Origin: Streptomyces sp. SID8374
Lineage (GTDB): Bacteria > Actinomycetota > Actinomycetes > Streptomycetales > Streptomycetaceae
Assembly: GCF_009865135.1 (NCBI RefSeq)
Contig: NZ_WWGH01000001.1
Coordinates: forward strand, 2,852,001 to 2,916,000
Length of the DNA: 64,000 nucleotides
Reading direction: 5' to 3'
Numbering within the stretch: position 1 is the first letter of the stretch; every line of letters starts with the position of its first letter. Made by a program: the position numbers and the translations under genes. Shown here piece after piece: positions 61,921 through 64,000 of this stretch. The notes beneath the pieces were generated by a model. That model was not told the DNA's origin. It saw only the letters and a list, made by a program, of their open reading frames with translations, and ran no database searches.

Positions 61921-61980
61921 ACACGTCGGCATGACGGACACGACGGCATGACGGACACGACGGCATGACGGACACGTTGG
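61921..61980. repeat. 17-base tandem repeat, 3.5 copies
   Basis: ACACGACGGCATGACGG repeats at 61938-61954 and 61955-61971. A first copy (one mismatch) is at 61921-61937 and a partial copy at 61972-61980. It is non-coding and sits between convergent genes just before a terminator. Confidence 0.8.
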
Positions 61981-61984
61981 AAAC

Positions 61985-62017
61985 GGGAGACCGCCCAGGG
62001 TCAGTGGACGGTCTCCC
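61985..62017. terminator. Terminator between the HTH and protease genes
   Basis: GGGAGACCG (61985-61993) pairs with CGGTCTCCC (62009-62017) around a 15-base loop, between convergent genes. Confidence 0.7.
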
Positions 62018-62046
62018 GCGTATGCGGCACCTTCACCCGGTCGGGG

Positions 62047-63252
62047 CTACTTGGTGTTGAGCGTCAGCCCGTAGTACTTCAGGGCGTCGTCCAGCGGCTG
62101 GAAGTACGACGAACCGGGCGAGTTCACCTGGCCGTTGCACCGCTGGCTGATCGGCCCGCCGGAGGTCATCCCCTGGGCCTGGTCGCCGGAGACGTACGCG
62201 CCCCCGCTGTCCCCGCCCTGGGTGCAGACGGAGGAGCTGGCGAGACCGGTCACGACGGTGTCCGGACCGCCGTTCTGGTCGGTGTAGGTGACGCTGACGT
62301 TGTACGAGCCGACCTTGCCGCAGGTCCAGCCGGTGGTCTGGCCGGCCTTGCAGAGCGCCGAACCCTGCGGGGCCCGCTGGCTGCCCCGTACGGCGACGGT
62401 GCCCGCCTTGCCGTACGTGGTGATGTCCAGGCCGATGGAGTGGCCGGAGTCCACGGAGGCGATGCCCATGTCCACGCTGCGGGTGCCGAGCGCGAACCGG
62501 GTGTGGGTGCCCTTGGCGAACCGGGTCCCGTTGTAGGCCAGTTCGGGCAGGTCCTCGATGCAGTGCCCGGCGGTCACGAGCACCTGCTTGCCGTTGCGGT
62601 CCTTCGCCCCGTAACCGACGGAGCAGAGGTAGCCGTTGAACGTCATACGGCTGCCCGGCGGCACGACGGCCTGCGTCTCCAGCTTCTCCTGGCCCTGGAC
62701 GACCCGTACGGCGTCGCCGTTGCTCCTGGCGGCCTTGAGGAAGGTACGGGTGGCGGCGTCGGAGGCCCCGTTGACCTCGACGGTCACGGTGTCGGAGGCG
62801 AGATCCACGGACCACGCCGACACCCCGGCCGGGGCGCTCCTGAGCGCCTTGGCGTCGAGTTGGGCCTTGATCCGGTTCAGCTCGCCCTCACCACGCTCCG
62901 GGACCCGTGCTGCGAGTCCCGCCGCCTTGACCTCCTTCGCCGCCCGCGCGTCGGCGGCGTTGACGACGAGCTTCCCGTCCTTGGTGAAGAAGGCCCCGAG
63001 GGTGGAGACCTTCTCGGCCCGCAGCTTCGCGAACCGGTCCTGCTGCCGTGCTTCGTCGTCCAGCCGCTCGACGGCCTCCTGCCGGCTCACACCCAGGGTG
63101 GTGGCGAGAGCCTGGACCATCTCCGGCTGGTACTTCAGCGGCGCGGATTCCGCCCCACCGGCGTAAGCCCCTGTGGCGACTCCGGCCGACAGGAGGGCGC
63201 CGATGGAGGCCGCCACGATGTATCTGCGCGCGTTCTTCTTTCCGTGCTTCAC
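62047..63252 (-). CDS. Secreted S1-family serine protease (streptogrisin type)
   Basis: A 401-residue pre-pro-protease. The signal peptide (1-33, with a KHGKKNARR n-region) is followed by a pro-region with an alpha-lytic-protease-like prodomain (about 40-200). The chymotrypsin-fold catalytic domain starts near 200, with His230 (VTAGHC), Asp261 (SVDMGIAS) and Ser349 (GGDSGG), and Cys pairs for disulfides (210/231, 301/311, 343/375-region). There is no C-terminal chitin-binding domain. The GTG start at 63252 has GGAAGGAA 5 bases upstream. A run of nine G (63292-63300) lies in its promoter region. The enzyme would be autoprocessed outside the cell. Confidence 0.92.
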   Translation of the reverse strand: MKHGKKNARRYIVAASIGALLSAGVATGAYAGGAESAPLKYQPEMVQALATTLGVSRQEAVERLDDEARQQDRFAKLRAEKVSTLGAFFTKDGKLVVNAADARAAKEVKAAGLAARVPERGEGELNRIKAQLDAKALRSAPAGVSAWSVDLASDTVTVEVNGASDAATRTFLKAARSNGDAVRVVQGQEKLETQAVVPPGSRMTFNGYLCSVGYGAKDRNGKQVLVTAGHCIEDLPELAYNGTRFAKGTHTRFALGTRSVDMGIASVDSGHSIGLDITTYGKAGTVAVRGSQRAPQGSALCKAGQTTGWTCGKVGSYNVSVTYTDQNGGPDTVVTGLASSSVCTQGGDSGGAYVSGDQAQGMTSGGPISQRCNGQVNSPGSSYFQPLDDALKYYGLTLNTK

Positions 63253-63777
63253 GCGATTCCTTCCGCTACACGGGCGAAGCGTCCAGACAATGGGGGGGGG
63301 TGGCCACACCACGCTTGGGGACGCGCGATGTGTTCCATGGACACTGCCCGGCGGCGATGACATGTTCCTGTCGCCGCGCATCGAACTCTCGCGTAAACGG
63401 AACTGCCGCGACAAGGACCGGAGATGGGGCTCTTATCTACAGAACTGGCCGAGAACTGTAGAGAAACACGGCGGAAACACAACGGGCAGGACCGGCGGCA
63501 GCCACTCGGCCACATCTCCGGGCACGTCGAACCGCACTGGGGCCGGGCCTGGTCGGCGACGATGTCCAGAACGATCCCAGCTGCCCAGGTGAGAGAACTG
63601 GCGATGCCGCGTCGCCCCTGGAGCCAGCGGTCGACGTCGTCCTCGGGCCGGAAGGCGAAGGGTTCCTCGACGAGGCGCGGGCTGTCCCCGGGGTATCCGG
63701 GGGCACCTTCTGCGATCCTCTTCAGCCGGCAGCAGACCACGCCAACACAGACGACCGGCACCTCTCCACAAACGCAA
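63253..63777. other. Non-coding stretch upstream of the protease
   Basis: About 525 bases without a supportable gene. One minus-strand frame (63640-63720, PGYPGDSPRLVEEPFAFRPE then DDVDRWLQGRRG) looks somewhat protein-like but has no start, family or continuation. A G9 run at 63292-63300 lies about 40 bases upstream of the protease GTG. Confidence 0.4.
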
Positions 63778-63812
63778 AGATCCCGCCCGATCAATCAGAT
63801 CGGACGGGATCT
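63778..63812 (-). terminator. Terminator downstream of tRNA-Ala
   Basis: A 15-bp stem with one mismatch (63778-63792 with 63798-63812; loop AATCA) and a T-rich stretch (TTTGCGTTTG) after it on the minus strand, 41 bases past the tRNA. Confidence 0.75.
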
Positions 63813-63853
63813 CGTGGACTCTTCCTGAGCTGACTCAAGAACAGTCGTTGTTG

Positions 63854-63927
63854 TGGACCTGTGGGGATTTGAACCCCAGACCCCCTCGATGCGAACGAGG
63901 TGCGCTACCAGACTGCGCCACAGGCCC
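63854..63927 (-). tRNA. tRNA-Ala (anticodon CGC)
   Basis: A 74-base cloverleaf read on the minus strand. The acceptor GGGCCTG pairs with CAGGTCC, including the G3:U70 pair that defines alanine. The anticodon arm CCTCG-TTCGCAT-CGAGG gives anticodon CGC. The T arm is TGGGG-TTCAAAT-CCCCA and the discriminator is A. The 3' CCA is not encoded, as is common in Streptomyces. CGC reads the GCG codon, very frequent in this genome. Confidence 0.95.
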
Positions 63928-64000
63928 TTGCAACGAGTGAAACTCTAGCACCCCTACCCGGGTGCTTGGAAATCCGTTCCTCCGCTGGTCAGCGGTGCCG

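Noticed and set aside
61921..61980. CRISPR array
   Set aside because: Repeats are 17 bases and directly adjacent, with no spacers and no cas genes in the window.
63778..63927. Integrated element attachment site at tRNA-Ala
   Set aside because: No integrase and no duplicated tRNA 3' end were seen in the window; the hairpin beside the tRNA is an ordinary terminator.

Overview
The window is high-GC actinobacterial chromosome, almost certainly Streptomyces. The evidence is strong third-position GC bias, many GTG starts, ATGA/GTGA overlaps between neighbouring genes, LAxTG sortase signals, an SsgA-like sporulation protein and Scr1/DUF5753-type regulator remnants. The order ispE-rsmA-rpfB-tatD ... 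rsmI-pmt ... PBP ... ssgE agrees with the conserved core near SCO3148-SCO3158 of S. coelicolor (recalled, not searched). Accessory pieces are inserted into it.

Layout. 1-8.1 kb: three tandem PQQ-type beta-propeller membrane proteins and an ABC-F ATPase, all on the minus strand. 8.1-12.3 kb: a YefM/YoeB toxin-antitoxin pair with a repeated operator, an acyltransferase, a lipoprotein, a methyltransferase and a DinB-like protein. 12.2-16.9 kb: ispE-rsmA-rpfB (overlapping), tatD and a small zinc-ribbon protein. 17.2-21.3 kb: an accessory operon with a 58-residue peptide, three uncharacterised proteins (two are paralogs) and a serine hydrolase. 21.3-28.3 kb: rsmI, protein O-mannosyltransferase, a thioester-domain LAVTG surface protein, a 51-residue membrane protein and a penicillin-binding protein. 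28.3-35.1 kb: a frameshifted VOC gene, an exonuclease, an unusual two-module histidine kinase with its response regulator, a secreted lipase, YbaK and an EamA exporter.

35.1-40.1 kb: a low-density stretch with an alanine/sodium symporter, a His-rich DNA-binding protein and at least six gene remnants (regulator, ATPase, toxin, antitoxin-like). 40.1-46.2 kb: GNAT, SDR, serine hydrolase, then a CbiMQO-type nickel/cobalt ECF transporter preceded by a Nur-like box, and ssgE. 46.3-53.2 kb: an MMPL exporter, a TetR regulator with two operator palindromes, a tricorn protease and CsbD. 53.3-57.7 kb: an SDR-hydrolase-flavin monooxygenase operon divergent from a MerR regulator. 57.7-64 kb: exonuclease III, GNAT, an ECF sigma factor fused to an anti-sigma zinc motif, a membrane segment and a CAP domain, an HTH regulator, a streptogrisin-type protease and tRNA-Ala(CGC).

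The most novel candidates are the small-peptide operon (17.3-21.3 kb), the sigma factor-CAP fusion (59.1-60.6 kb) and the two-module kinase (30.1-32.5 kb). Functional calls rest on motifs read by eye; no database search was possible.
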